A DNA stretch of 64,000 bases from CADEED01 sp043747875. Lineage in GTDB: Bacteria; Pseudomonadota; Gammaproteobacteria; Steroidobacterales; Steroidobacteraceae. Below, one piece after another: positions 32,829 through 41,021 of this stretch (within the stretch, counting starts at the first letter, position 1; every line of letters begins with the position of its first letter). The stretch spans positions 23,095 to 87,094 of the forward strand of contig JAYTOI010000122.1 of assembly GCA_043747875.1 (NCBI GenBank), in the 5' to 3' direction. Below the pieces are notes generated by a model. That model did not search any database. It worked only from the letters and a program-made list of their open reading frames with translations, and was not told the DNA's origin. A program made the translations under genes and the position numbers.

Positions 32829-33974
32829 TTAAAGTTTCCGGGCCCACCACTCGTCGCGCGCGCGCACGGCGAGGTCGGGATGATCGGAAAAAAAACCTGT
32901 AATTCCCGCGTCGAGCAGAGCGTGAATCTCGCTCTTCAGGTCACCCCGTGCCCGGACGTCGCCCGCCGATCTTAATGTATCCGGCAGAAATTGGTTCTCC
33001 GCGCGCAGTGTCCATACGTGGATGCCGAGCCCTGCGGCGCGGGCGCGCCGCGCGAGGCCCGTATCCACGGCCCCGCTTGCACCGAACTGAACCACCATCC
33101 ATTTGAACGGGCCGATGGCATCCGCATACCCCGCGGTTTCCTTCAGGCCCGCGTCGCTCATGAGGTCGCGATAGGTCCGCGGATCGCCCGCGAGCGTGAA
33201 ATCAAAGGGTTGTCCCTCGGCGGCCACGAGTTGTACCAACGGCAGGTCCGTGCGGCGGCGCAGCGCTTTCAGGTTCGCCACCTCGAAGGACTGCAGGCAG
33301 ATGGGATCTGAGCGCTTGTCGTATCCATGGCGCGCGAGCGCCTCGAGCATCCGGTCGTCGAACTGCAGTCCCAGCGCGGCGAAGTAGCTGGGATGTTTCG
33401 TCTCGGGATAGATGCCGATGCGCGGCGGGGCGGGCTTGCCCTGCGCGCGCGCGTTCTCGGAGCGCTGCGCGTCCGCGGCGGCGACCAGGTCGAGCACCTC
33501 GTCGAACGTCGGGATGGAGAACGCGCCGTCGTAGCGTGTGGATCGCAGCGCGGGAAGTCGTTCGCGCGCGCGCAGGGTTTTCAATTCCGCGAGCGTGAAG
33601 TCCTCGGTGAACCAGCCCTCGACGACTTCGCCATCGATGGATTTTCTCGTCTTGCGATCCGCGAATTCCGGGTGCGTCGCGACATCGGTGGTGCCGCCGA
33701 TCTCGTTCTCGTGCCGCGCCACGAGTGCCCCGTCGCGGGTGATGACCAGATCGGGTTCGACATAGTCCGTTCCCTGTTGGATGGCGATGAAGTAGCCGGC
33801 GAGCGTGTGCTCGGGCACGTATCCGCTCGCGCCGCGGTGCGCTATGACAAATGGCCGCGCGTCGTGACGATCCGCGGCGTGCGAGCTCGCCGTCATGAGA
33901 ACTGCGCCCGCGAATCCGGCCACGACATAAAGACAAAATCGGCAGCGATGCGCAGAGCTCTTGCTGTCCGGCAT
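32829..33974 (-). CDS. glpQ: Glycerophosphodiester phosphodiesterase, periplasmic
   Basis: 381 residues from ATG 33974, chosen because it opens a signal peptide (CLYVVAGFAGAVLMTASSHAA) and leaves a 30-bp gap to the divergent lipoprotein gene. It hydrolyses glycerophosphodiesters to glycerol-3-phosphate and alcohol. The TIM-barrel active-site motifs are FVIAHRGASGYVPEHT, VEPDLVITRDGALVARHE, the YPETKHPSYF segment, and HVWTLRAEN near the end. GITGFFSDHPDLA closes the domain. Length and layout match the larger GlpQ-type periplasmic enzymes rather than cytoplasmic UgpQ. Confidence 0.93.
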   Translation of the reverse strand: MPDSKSSAHRCRFCLYVVAGFAGAVLMTASSHAADRHDARPFVIAHRGASGYVPEHTLAGYFIAIQQGTDYVEPDLVITRDGALVARHENEIGGTTDVATHPEFADRKTRKSIDGEVVEGWFTEDFTLAELKTLRARERLPALRSTRYDGAFSIPTFDEVLDLVAAADAQRSENARAQGKPAPPRIGIYPETKHPSYFAALGLQFDDRMLEALARHGYDKRSDPICLQSFEVANLKALRRRTDLPLVQLVAAEGQPFDFTLAGDPRTYRDLMSDAGLKETAGYADAIGPFKWMVVQFGASGAVDTGLARRARAAGLGIHVWTLRAENQFLPDTLRSAGDVRARGDLKSEIHALLDAGITGFFSDHPDLAVRARDEWWARKL

Positions 33975-34004
33975 CGTAAACGTGTTCCCAGAAAGGTGGC
34001 GTGC

Positions 34005-34766
34005 ATGAAGACCGTCGTCCGCGGCTTGAAGGAGCTTACGGTGCGCAACGTCGCTTGTCTCGCGGTGGGCATCGCGCTCGCCGGGTGCGCGAGCGACAAG
34101 CGGCCGATGGTAGTCGGTCAACCGATCGCGCTGCCCGTGTTGAACGAGTACTGCGCCGCCGCCCAGAAGGAGATCGCCACCGCGCGCGTGCCGGCGCGCA
34201 ACGTCGTCGTGAGCGACTACCAGGCTTTCTCACGCGCCTCGCCGGCGGTGAAGCCGCTCGAGACCCTGCAGTTCGTCGGCTACGCCGACGACAAGCGCAC
34301 CAAGGCGCGCATGATCTCCTGCAAGTTGCACAGCGCGGACCGCATCCGCGCCGAGTACGGCGCGACCGCCGCGGGCGAGTCGAGCACATGCGCGCGGCTG
34401 AATCGTCGCACCCTCGACGCGGTGATGCTGACGCTCACCGACAAACAAAGGAAGAAGATTCCCTTCCAGGGCACCGTGCCCGTGATGCTCGAGCCCGACG
34501 AAGTGGTGGTCAACGAGGCGCGTTGGCTCGAGGCGTTCACGATGGTTCAGACGGATGCGGGCGGAACGCTGCGCATCCGCGCGAAGAGCCTGCGCTCCGA
34601 TGCCGGCAGCGCGCGCGTGCGCGCCGGTGCGGGCGCGGCGAATGCATCGAGCGGACGCCAGTACTGCCATCTGATCGCGCCGGATTACCTCAAGCGCATC
34701 CTGCTCGGCGAAGTGCAACTGCCGAAGGGCGAGTTTCCGGAAGGCGGCCAGACGGCCGCGCGGTAG
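34005..34766 (+). CDS. Lipoprotein of unknown function
   Basis: 253 residues from ATG 34005, with GAAAGGTGG about 5 nt upstream. The N-terminus is a lipoprotein signal ending LAGC at residue 28. Three further cysteines (in EYCAAAQKE, MISCKLHSA and SSTCARLNR) plus a late one (RQYCHLIAP) could form disulfides in the periplasm. I do not recognise the family. The start lies only 30 bp from the divergent glpQ start, so the two promoters must overlap the coding starts. Confidence 0.72.
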   Translation: MKTVVRGLKELTVRNVACLAVGIALAGCASDKRPMVVGQPIALPVLNEYCAAAQKEIATARVPARNVVVSDYQAFSRASPAVKPLETLQFVGYADDKRTKARMISCKLHSADRIRAEYGATAAGESSTCARLNRRTLDAVMLTLTDKQRKKIPFQGTVPVMLEPDEVVVNEARWLEAFTMVQTDAGGTLRIRAKSLRSDAGSARVRAGAGAANASSGRQYCHLIAPDYLKRILLGEVQLPKGEFPEGGQTAAR

Positions 34767-34799
34767 CGCAGCGGCGGCGACCCGCCTAAAGTGCGGGCG

Positions 34800-35444
34800 A
34801 TGAGCATCGGCGCACCCTATACCCGAACCGAAGAGCTGGCGCATTCGCTGACCGCGGGCCTCGGCATCGTCGCATGCGCATTCGCGATTCCGTGCCTGCT
34901 GTGGGTTTCGTTCGGCGACCCCTGGCGCATGATCGCGGCGCTGGCGTTCGGCGCGAGCGCGCTCGCGATGTTCGTGACGTCGGTGTTCTATCACTGGGCC
35001 AGCGAGCCGTCGCGCAAGCTGCTGCTGCGCAAGCTCGATCACTCGGCCATCTATCTACTCATCGCGGGCACGTACACGCCGTTCACGCTGGTCGCGCTGC
35101 AGGGCGCGTGGGGCTGGGTGATGTTCGGCACCATCTGGACCCTGGCGGTGCTCGGCATCGTCGCGAAAGCGACCGTCGGCTTCCGCTTCCCCAAACTCTC
35201 GCTGGCGCTATATCTCGGAATGGGCTGGCTCGCGATCGTGCCGATCAAGCCGTTGCTGGCGGCGCTCAGCACGGCCGAGCTCGCGTGGATGCTCGCGGGC
35301 GGACTGCTGTACACGGCCGGCGTGCCGTTCTACGCATGGAAGTCGCGGCGCTACACGCACGCGGTGTGGCACCTGTTCCTGCTCGGCGGCGTGGCGTGCC
35401 ACTTCGTGGCGGTGTTGAGTCTGGTCACCGCGCCCGCGAGTTGA
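34800..35444 (+). CDS. Hemolysin III / PAQR-family membrane protein
   Basis: 214 residues from ATG 34800 (a GTG at 34791 is the alternative). It has seven membrane spans and the family motifs TEELAHSLTAGLG at the N-terminus, VFYHWASEPSRKLLLRKLDHSAIYLLIAGTYTP with the conserved Ser/His/Asp, and HAVWHLFLLGGVACHF with the last two histidines, which bind zinc in the PAQR fold. Bacterial members are thought to influence membrane lipid properties; direct haemolysis is not the general function. It is convergent with acs. Confidence 0.93.
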   Translation: MSIGAPYTRTEELAHSLTAGLGIVACAFAIPCLLWVSFGDPWRMIAALAFGASALAMFVTSVFYHWASEPSRKLLLRKLDHSAIYLLIAGTYTPFTLVALQGAWGWVMFGTIWTLAVLGIVAKATVGFRFPKLSLALYLGMGWLAIVPIKPLLAALSTAELAWMLAGGLLYTAGVPFYAWKSRRYTHAVWHLFLLGGVACHFVAVLSLVTAPAS

Positions 35445-35446
35445 CG

Positions 35447-37678
35447 TTACTTCCGGCGGCGTTGTGCCGCCTTCTTCTTCATGACGCGTCGCGCGGGCTT
35501 CTTTTTCGTCACAGCTTTTTTCTTCGCCACCGATTTCTTCCTGGGCGCGGCTTTTTTCTTCGCTGCGGCCTTCTTGGCCGGTGCTGCTTTCAGCCGGGGC
35601 GCGGAACTCTTCACCGCGACCTTGGCGGACTTGCCCGCCGCCTGCTTCTTTGCCGCCTGCTTCTTTGCCGCGGGCTTCTTCACCGGCGCTGCTTCGCTGC
35701 TCCGCAACTGAACTCTTTCATTGCCGCGCAATTGCGCGATGATCGCGGGGTTCTCGAGCGTGGACAGGTCCTGCGTGATGTCCTCGTTGCGCGCGATGGC
35801 GCGCAGCAGGCGGCGCATGATCTTGCCGGAGCGCGTCTTCGGCAGGTTGTCGGCGAAGCGGATGTCGTCTGGCCGCGCGATGGCCCCTAACTGCTCGGTC
35901 ACCCAGTCGCGCAGCGTCTTCGTGAACGCCTCGACCTTGTCGCCGGTCGGGTGGTCGCCGCGCAACACGACGAACGCGAACACCGACTCGCCCTTGATGT
36001 CGTGCGCCTTGCCCACCACGGCCGCCTCGGCGACCTTCGGGTGCGCGACCAGCGCGGACTCGATCTCCATGGTTCCGAGCCGGTGCCCCGCGACGTTCAG
36101 CACGTCGTCGATGCGGCCCATGATCCAGAAATACCCATCCTTGTCGCGATGCGCGGAGTCCCCTGCCACGTAAAAACGGTTCTGGAACGCCTCCCAGTAC
36201 GTCTCGAGGTAGCGGTCGTTGTCGCCCCAGATCGTGCGCAACATGGACGGCCAGGGCTTCCTGATTACCAGATAGCCGCCGGCGTCGGCGCCCTGCACTT
36301 CGTCGCCGCGCGCATCGACAATGGTCGCGTCGATGCCGGGCAAAGGCTGCGTGCACGAGCCAGGCTTCGTGGCGGTGCTGCCGGGCAGCGGCGAGATCAT
36401 GATGGCGCCGGTTTCGGTCTGCCACCACGTATCGACGATGGGGCAATGCCCGCGGCCGATGTGCTCGTGGTACCACATCCATGCCTCGGGATTGATGGGC
36501 TCGCCCACCGAGCCTAACAACCTGAGCTTCGTGAGATCGTAGCGCGCGGGCACGTCGTCGCCGAGCTTCATGAGCGCGCGGATCGCGGTCGGCGCAGTGT
36601 AGAAGATGGTGACGCCGAGCTGCTCGCAGATCTGCCAGAAGCGTCCCGGATGCGGGAAGGTGGGCGCACCTTCGTAGATGACGACGCTGGCGCCGGCCGC
36701 GAGCGGACCGTAGGCCACGTAGCTGTGGCCCGTGACCCAGCCGATGTCGGCCGTGCACCAGAAGACGTCCTGATCGTTGAGGTCGAACACCCACTTGCTG
36801 GTGAGCTTCGCGCCGAGTAGGTAGCCCGCGCTGGCGTGCTGGATGCCCTTGGGCTTGCCGGTGGAACCCGACGTGTACAGCAGGAACAGCGGATGCTCGG
36901 CGTTGACCCACACGGGATCGCACACCGGGTTCTGGCTGGCGATCTCTTCGTGCCACCAGGTGTCGCGCCCTTCTTTCATGCGCACGTCCTGTCCCGTGCG
37001 CTTGAGCACCACGACGTGGCGAATGCTGCGGCAGCCACCGGCGAGCGCCTTGTCGGCCGCGACCTTGAGCTCGATGATCTTGCCGCCGCGCCAGCTGCCG
37101 TCGGCCGTGATCAGCACCGTGGCTTGCGCGTCTTCGATGCGATCCTTGAGCGACAGCGCGGAGAAACCGCCGAACACCACCGAATGGACGGCGCCAATGC
37201 GCGCGCAGGCGTGCATGGCGACGATGGCCTCGGGCGTCAGCGGCATGTAGATGACGACCCGGTCGCCGGTCTTCACGCCGAGCGCGGTCAGAGAATTCGC
37301 GAAACGGCACACGTCGGCATGCAGCTCGCGATAGGACACGTGGCGGACGTCGCCGGGCTCGCCGACGAAGGTGACGGCGGTTTTGTGGCCGCGCTCCTCC
37401 AGATGCACGTCGAGGCAGTTGTAAGACACATTCAACTCGCCGTCGGTGAACCAGCGATAGTTGGGCGCCTTGGACTCGTCGAGCGTGACGCTGAACGGCT
37501 TGTGCCAGCGCAGCTCGGTGTGCGCCTGGCGGGCCCAGAAGCCCTTGTAATTGGTGGCCGCTTCCGCCCGGAGGGCTTCGACATCGGCCGTCTTCAGGCG
37601 GGCCTCGGCGGTGAACTCGACGGACGGGGCGAAACGCCGTTCTTCGATGAGAACGGACTTTATGTTTTGGTCGGTCAC
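35447..37678 (-). CDS. acs: Acetyl-CoA synthetase with a lysine-rich histone-H1-like tail
   Basis: 743 residues from GTG 37678; the catalytic part (about 1-659) has the length of ordinary Acs. It makes acetyl-CoA from acetate, ATP and CoA. Motifs are YTSGSTGKPKG (P-loop), WWQTETGAIM, YVAGDSAHRDKDGYFWIMGR and the acetylatable Lys619 in KTRSGKIMRR. Unusually, residues 660-743 are an extension made of Ala, Pro, Lys and Arg repeats (KKPAAKKQAAKKQ, PAKKAAAKKKAAP, KKAVTKKKPARR). By count it has about 27 Lys and 7 Arg in 84 residues. This resembles bacterial histone-H1-like or AlgP-type tails, which bind nucleic acids. The extension is in frame with no stop between, so it is part of the protein as sequenced. 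Confidence 0.95.
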   Translation of the reverse strand: MTDQNIKSVLIEERRFAPSVEFTAEARLKTADVEALRAEAATNYKGFWARQAHTELRWHKPFSVTLDESKAPNYRWFTDGELNVSYNCLDVHLEERGHKTAVTFVGEPGDVRHVSYRELHADVCRFANSLTALGVKTGDRVVIYMPLTPEAIVAMHACARIGAVHSVVFGGFSALSLKDRIEDAQATVLITADGSWRGGKIIELKVAADKALAGGCRSIRHVVVLKRTGQDVRMKEGRDTWWHEEIASQNPVCDPVWVNAEHPLFLLYTSGSTGKPKGIQHASAGYLLGAKLTSKWVFDLNDQDVFWCTADIGWVTGHSYVAYGPLAAGASVVIYEGAPTFPHPGRFWQICEQLGVTIFYTAPTAIRALMKLGDDVPARYDLTKLRLLGSVGEPINPEAWMWYHEHIGRGHCPIVDTWWQTETGAIMISPLPGSTATKPGSCTQPLPGIDATIVDARGDEVQGADAGGYLVIRKPWPSMLRTIWGDNDRYLETYWEAFQNRFYVAGDSAHRDKDGYFWIMGRIDDVLNVAGHRLGTMEIESALVAHPKVAEAAVVGKAHDIKGESVFAFVVLRGDHPTGDKVEAFTKTLRDWVTEQLGAIARPDDIRFADNLPKTRSGKIMRRLLRAIARNEDITQDLSTLENPAIIAQLRGNERVQLRSSEAAPVKKPAAKKQAAKKQAAGKSAKVAVKSSAPRLKAAPAKKAAAKKKAAPRKKSVAKKKAVTKKKPARRVMKKKAAQRRRK

Positions 37679-37783
37679 GGCGGCGGAGTGTAAACCGAAA
37701 TGCCATCCGGGCAGTCTCAATGACAGCGCGAGATTTCATCGGGCCAGCAATTCAATGGCCCAGGATTTCAACGGGAGAAAAAC

Positions 37784-38620
37784 ATGCGTTCCAAGGTCTG
37801 GTTGGTAGTGCTTGCCTTAGGTCCGGCGACGGCGCTGGCGTGGGGTGACGGCTGTAAATTCCGCGCGGAACGCTCCGCGGGCGTCGATGCGACCGGCATC
37901 GAGAAGGTGGTCATCCGCGTCGGCGCGGGCGATATGAAGGCCATCGGCGTGGCCAAGGCTACGCGCGTCGAGGCGCGCGGTCCCGCCTGTGCCGACAAGC
38001 AGGAATTGCTGGATGCGGCGCAGATCATCGTGCGCCGCGAGGGCAACATCGTCTACGTGGAGACCGAGCTGCCGCAAAACGACGGCTCGAATTGGGCCGG
38101 CAACGAGTACGCCAGCATCGACATCGGCATCGCCGTGCCCGCGAATGTCCCTGTCGACCTGCAAGATTCGAGTGGCGATGCCAATATCGAAAACATCGCC
38201 TCGGTGGTCATGCAGGACAGCTCGGGCGATCTGGAGATCCTCGATATAGCGGGCCTCGCCGAGGTGACCGACAGCTCCGGCGACATCACCATCGAGCGCG
38301 CGGGCAAAGTGCTCCTGCGCGACAGCTCGGGCGACATCGACGTCAGCGGGATCCGCGAGAACGTCCACGTGGTCAGTGACAGCTCGGGCGATATCACCAT
38401 CGAATCGGTCGACGGCAGCGTGCGCATCGAACAGGACAGCTCCGGTGACATTCGCGTCGAGAATGTGAAGCGGGATGTCACGGTGGACGCGGACAGCTCC
38501 GGCAGCATCTACGCGGGTCGCGTCGGTGGCAATTTCACGGTGCTCGACGACAGTTCCGGGTCGATCAGCCACGAGTCGGTGCGCGGCACGGTCACCGTCC
38601 CTTCGGACAAGGATGACTAA
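37784..38620 (+). CDS. Exported DSSG-repeat (DUF4097-like) beta-solenoid protein
   Basis: 278 residues with a signal peptide (MRSKVWLVVLALGPATALAW). Eight repeats begin D-S-S-G-(D/S) at residues 128, 145, 163, 180, 199, 218, 237 and 256. Each is about 18 residues and reads as two short beta strands (for example DSSGDITIERAGKVLLR). The pattern matches DUF4097-type adhesin-like solenoid sheets; the function is unknown. The acidic DSSGD turns could bind cations. The gene stands alone between acs and a 5'-3' exonuclease, convergent with the latter. Confidence 0.83.
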   Translation: MRSKVWLVVLALGPATALAWGDGCKFRAERSAGVDATGIEKVVIRVGAGDMKAIGVAKATRVEARGPACADKQELLDAAQIIVRREGNIVYVETELPQNDGSNWAGNEYASIDIGIAVPANVPVDLQDSSGDANIENIASVVMQDSSGDLEILDIAGLAEVTDSSGDITIERAGKVLLRDSSGDIDVSGIRENVHVVSDSSGDITIESVDGSVRIEQDSSGDIRVENVKRDVTVDADSSGSIYAGRVGGNFTVLDDSSGSISHESVRGTVTVPSDKDD

Positions 38621-38632
38621 AGCGACGTGCTC

Positions 38633-39532
38633 TCAGGCCGCAGCGGACAAGGGCAGACGAGCGAGACGTTCGGCCTGCTTGCGCAACATCGGCCCGAAGT
38701 TGTGGCGATCGAAGAAGGCCGTGAGTGAGGCCGCGTCCGGAGCGCGGCGCGTGAGCTGGGCACGCGCGATCTCGATGGGCATGTCGCAGGCGATTTCCGT
38801 GAGACGGCGCGCCAGGAACGCAGCCTCGCGGTGCTCGACGAGCTTTGCAGCCAGTTTGCCCGCGCCGCGCACAGGAATGTCTGCCACGCGATCGAGGTTG
38901 TCGTAGATCTCTTCGAGCGAGGCGAATTCCTTCATGAGGGCCGCGGCGGTCTTTGACCCCACGCCCGGAACGCCCTTGATGTTGTCGACGCTGTCGCCCA
39001 TGAGCGCGAGGAAATCAGCGAACCGCTCGGGCGCGACTCCGAAGCGATCCTCGATCTGGTGATACCGATAGTGGGCGTTGTCCGAGTAGTCCCAGTACAC
39101 GTCGCCCTCGCCGATCAATTGGGCGAAATCCTTGTCGCGCGTGACGAGCGTGGCGCGCAGCCCTTCGCGGCGGCAACGCGTCATCAACGTGCCGACGATG
39201 TCGTCGGCCTCATATTCCGCGTGGCCGAATTCCGGAATGCCGGCGTGGCGGCAGAACTCGCGGCAGCGCTCGAACTGCAGCTTGAGGTCTTCGGGCGGCG
39301 GATCGCGATTCGCCTTGTAGGCGGGATAGATGCGATTGCGGAACGAGGTGGACAGGCTCTCGTCGAACGCCACCGCCATGTAACGCGGCTGAACGCGCTC
39401 GATGAGGTCGCCGAGGAAGCGGGCGAATCCGAAGGTGGCGTGCGCGGGAAGGCCGTCGCAGTCGGTCATCTCCGGCGGCATGGAGTAGTAGGCACGGAAG
39501 ACGTAGACCGATGCGTCGATGAGATAGATCAC
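38633..39532 (-). CDS. Stand-alone 5'-3' exonuclease (PolI N-domain / ExoIX type)
   Basis: 299 residues forming only the 5' nuclease part of DNA polymerase I. It is likely a flap-type nuclease in replication or repair. Metal-binding motifs are clear: LIDASVYVFRAYYS at the N-terminus, AFDESLSTSFRN, AEYEADDIVGTL, TRDKDFAQLI and the helix-hairpin-helix GVPGVGSKTAAALMKEF. The last residues show no polymerase or proofreading domain. Alternatives are Xni-like or a duplicated PolA fragment. It is probably transcribed together with the downstream-facing neighbour only by chance. Confidence 0.9.
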   Translation of the reverse strand: MIYLIDASVYVFRAYYSMPPEMTDCDGLPAHATFGFARFLGDLIERVQPRYMAVAFDESLSTSFRNRIYPAYKANRDPPPEDLKLQFERCREFCRHAGIPEFGHAEYEADDIVGTLMTRCRREGLRATLVTRDKDFAQLIGEGDVYWDYSDNAHYRYHQIEDRFGVAPERFADFLALMGDSVDNIKGVPGVGSKTAAALMKEFASLEEIYDNLDRVADIPVRGAGKLAAKLVEHREAAFLARRLTEIACDMPIEIARAQLTRRAPDAASLTAFFDRHNFGPMLRKQAERLARLPLSAAA

Positions 39533-39593
39533 CCGCGCATGGTAAATGAAGAAATGGGGTTGGAGTACGACTCCAGGCGCTGGCGGCCGGACC

Positions 39594-40304
39594 TCAGGCC
39601 ACGTGGATGCTGGTACGCACGGCCGTCTCGGGCGGAATCTCGGCGCGGCGCTCGGAGCGCTGCAGGGCGGCGTCGACCATGGTCGCGAACAGTTCGGCCG
39701 TGTCGTGCAGGCCCTGCGTCGCGAGGCCCAGATCGCGCGGACGGCGCACGAGTTGCCGACAGCAGCTCACGACCTGCGCGTCGCGCGAGGAATCGACGAG
39801 CGAACCTTTGGCCAGCGCGTGCAGAGCTTTCTCTGGCACGTTGCCGCGACGGCACGCGTCGCCCCACAGTGGATAGACGAGCCGCGGCATCCGTTCGAAG
39901 AACCACAGGTAACCGACGAGGCCTACCGTCGCGCGCTCCACCAGCTGGTAGTGCGCGTAGGCGGCCAGGGCGATGGTCTGGGGCAGCGGAGTCAGCGAAA
40001 CGCTGTCCATCGCGTTGAGGCCGAGCGCTCGCAGGTCGTCGAGAAAGGAACGGCCTTGTTCGAACGCCAGCGCTGGAGCCGCGAGCAAGTCCTGCCAGCA
40101 GGTCCAATCTTCCGGCGGCACCACGTCCGCCGCCACTTCGCGCAGTCGCGAGTGCACATTGATGACGTGATTGAGCTCGAGCAGGAGTTGTCGATGGGTG
40201 GTGGAACTGACATGCGAATCCTGAAAACGCTCGATGATTTTCGCGAGCGAGGATGTGCGCGTCAGCATGTCGAATTCGAGTGAGAAAACGTCGGCGCTGT
40301 TCAT
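39594..40304 (-). CDS. Helical protein of unknown function, possibly haem-oxygenase fold
   Basis: 236 residues, no signal peptide, predicted mostly helical. His and Glu residues recur in helices (ELNHVINVHSRLREVAADV, AYAHYQLVERATVGLVGYLWFFERM). This recalls haem-oxygenase-like diiron proteins, but I cannot confirm the ligand set. The long C-terminal helix ends SIHVA. A plausible promoter lies 80 bp upstream. It is 61 bp from the exonuclease start on the same strand, so they may form an operon. Function unknown. Confidence 0.7.
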   Translation of the reverse strand: MNSADVFSLEFDMLTRTSSLAKIIERFQDSHVSSTTHRQLLLELNHVINVHSRLREVAADVVPPEDWTCWQDLLAAPALAFEQGRSFLDDLRALGLNAMDSVSLTPLPQTIALAAYAHYQLVERATVGLVGYLWFFERMPRLVYPLWGDACRRGNVPEKALHALAKGSLVDSSRDAQVVSCCRQLVRRPRDLGLATQGLHDTAELFATMVDAALQRSERRAEIPPETAVRTSIHVA

Positions 40305-40383
40305 CCGAGACCTGTGGTTTTTCGACGTCGTTCAGCCGTCTCTAAGTAGTGTCATGACTTCAGGGTTTCTCTCACCTCGAACT

Positions 40384-40411
40384 GTCATAACAGCTAAGTA
40401 TTTTCAATCAA
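40384..40411 (-). promoter_or_regulatory. Putative promoter of the 236-aa protein gene
   Basis: On the complement strand TTGATT (40406-40411) is followed after 16 bp by TATGAC (40384-40389), a near-consensus sigma-70 pair. The start codon is 80 bp downstream. The neighbourhood is AT-rich and includes CTGTcataACAG, a small palindrome. Confidence 0.45.
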
Positions 40412-40420
40412 GGGCTTAGT

Positions 40421-40479
40421 ACAAACCCTGCGCGCATTTCCCGCGCAGACCCGCGCGTTTCGCAGGTGGCTGTAAACAT
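40421..40479 (+). repeat. Copy A of a two-part motif in the CHAT upstream region
   Basis: ACAAACCCTGC (40421) and CTGTAAACAT (40470) occur 49 bp apart. The same two words, in the same order, occur 50 bp apart at 40933 and 40983. This is unlikely by chance in an otherwise featureless region. It may be a paired transcription-factor or sigma-dependent promoter element. Confidence 0.5.
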
Positions 40480-40932
40480 TGCGACGGCGCGGAAAACGAC
40501 AGTCATGCGCCCGCGTTCCCCGGGTCCGGACCAGATGTGTCAGGGCGGGACCATGCGGAGCGCGCGGCCATCTGCGTGGAAGTTTCGCACGGACGCAACG
40601 GGGGCCGGCGCAGTCGTCGCCGCGGCCCGACGTCGGACACCGATGCTGTCGCCAGGCACGGATTGGCTCGGCGCGGTAGTTAGTCTGAGAACGCCGTCGG
40701 CGCCTCCAGGGATCGTCCGATCATGGCGTGCACCACGGTGGCGGCGCGGCCGATCGGCGGCGGTTTTATCTAACTACTGAGGTTTGCGGCAGAGTATATT
40801 GCGCGCCCGGCGGGTCGCGCGCCGCCGCCGCCGCAGGGATTCGCAGTCCATTTGTATTTAGTGTCACGAGGCTGCCATTTCTCCCACCTCCAGCCGCAAT
40901 TCCCCTAAATCTTTCTCCCGACTGAATTTACT
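40480..40932. other. Non-coding stretch ahead of the CHAT operon
   Basis: About 450 bp between the two motif copies, within a 717-bp gap (40305-41021) between divergent genes. Short frames here (for example 40466-40780) have no ribosome binding site and an Arg/Ala/Pro composition typical of chance frames in high-GC DNA. GC content is uneven, with AT-rich islands at 40755-40800 and 40845-40930. It probably holds the promoter region of the operon and perhaps an untranslated leader or small RNA. No tRNA, riboswitch or transposon end is recognised. Confidence 0.5.
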
Positions 40933-40992
40933 ACAAACCCTGCCTACTATTTCGGCCCGCAATTGCGGCAAACTGCAAGCGCCTGTAAACAT
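40933..40992 (+). repeat. Copy B of the two-part motif, adjacent to the CHAT gene
   Basis: ACAAACCCTGC (40933) and CTGTAAACAT (40983), 50 bp apart. The second word ends at the ATG of the nine-codon leader. See copy A at 40421. Confidence 0.5.
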
Positions 40993-41020
40993 GAGTCCCC
41001 ACCTCGTGGGGTTCGCTTGA
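40991..41020 (+). promoter_or_regulatory. Nine-codon leader ORF and hairpin in front of the CHAT gene
   Basis: ATG AGT CCC CAC CTC GTG GGG encodes MSPHLVGFA with the following TTC GCT, then TGA. The stop ends one base before the CHAT start ATG (41022). Inside it, CCCCAC (40997-41002) pairs with GTGGGG (41006-41011) across a CTC loop. That GTGGGG is the only purine-rich stretch available as a ribosome binding site for the CHAT gene. So the hairpin may hide the site, and translation of the leader may open it. This is inference from sequence only. Confidence 0.4.
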
Positions 41021-41021
41021 A

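Noticed and set aside
35718..37739. Complement-strand 673-codon frame overlapping acs
   Set aside because: Same strand but another frame; composition is Arg/His-rich while the acs frame has every family motif.
40466..40780. Plus-strand 104-codon frame upstream of the CHAT gene
   Set aside because: No ribosome site, biased to Arg, Pro and Ala, no hydrophobic core.
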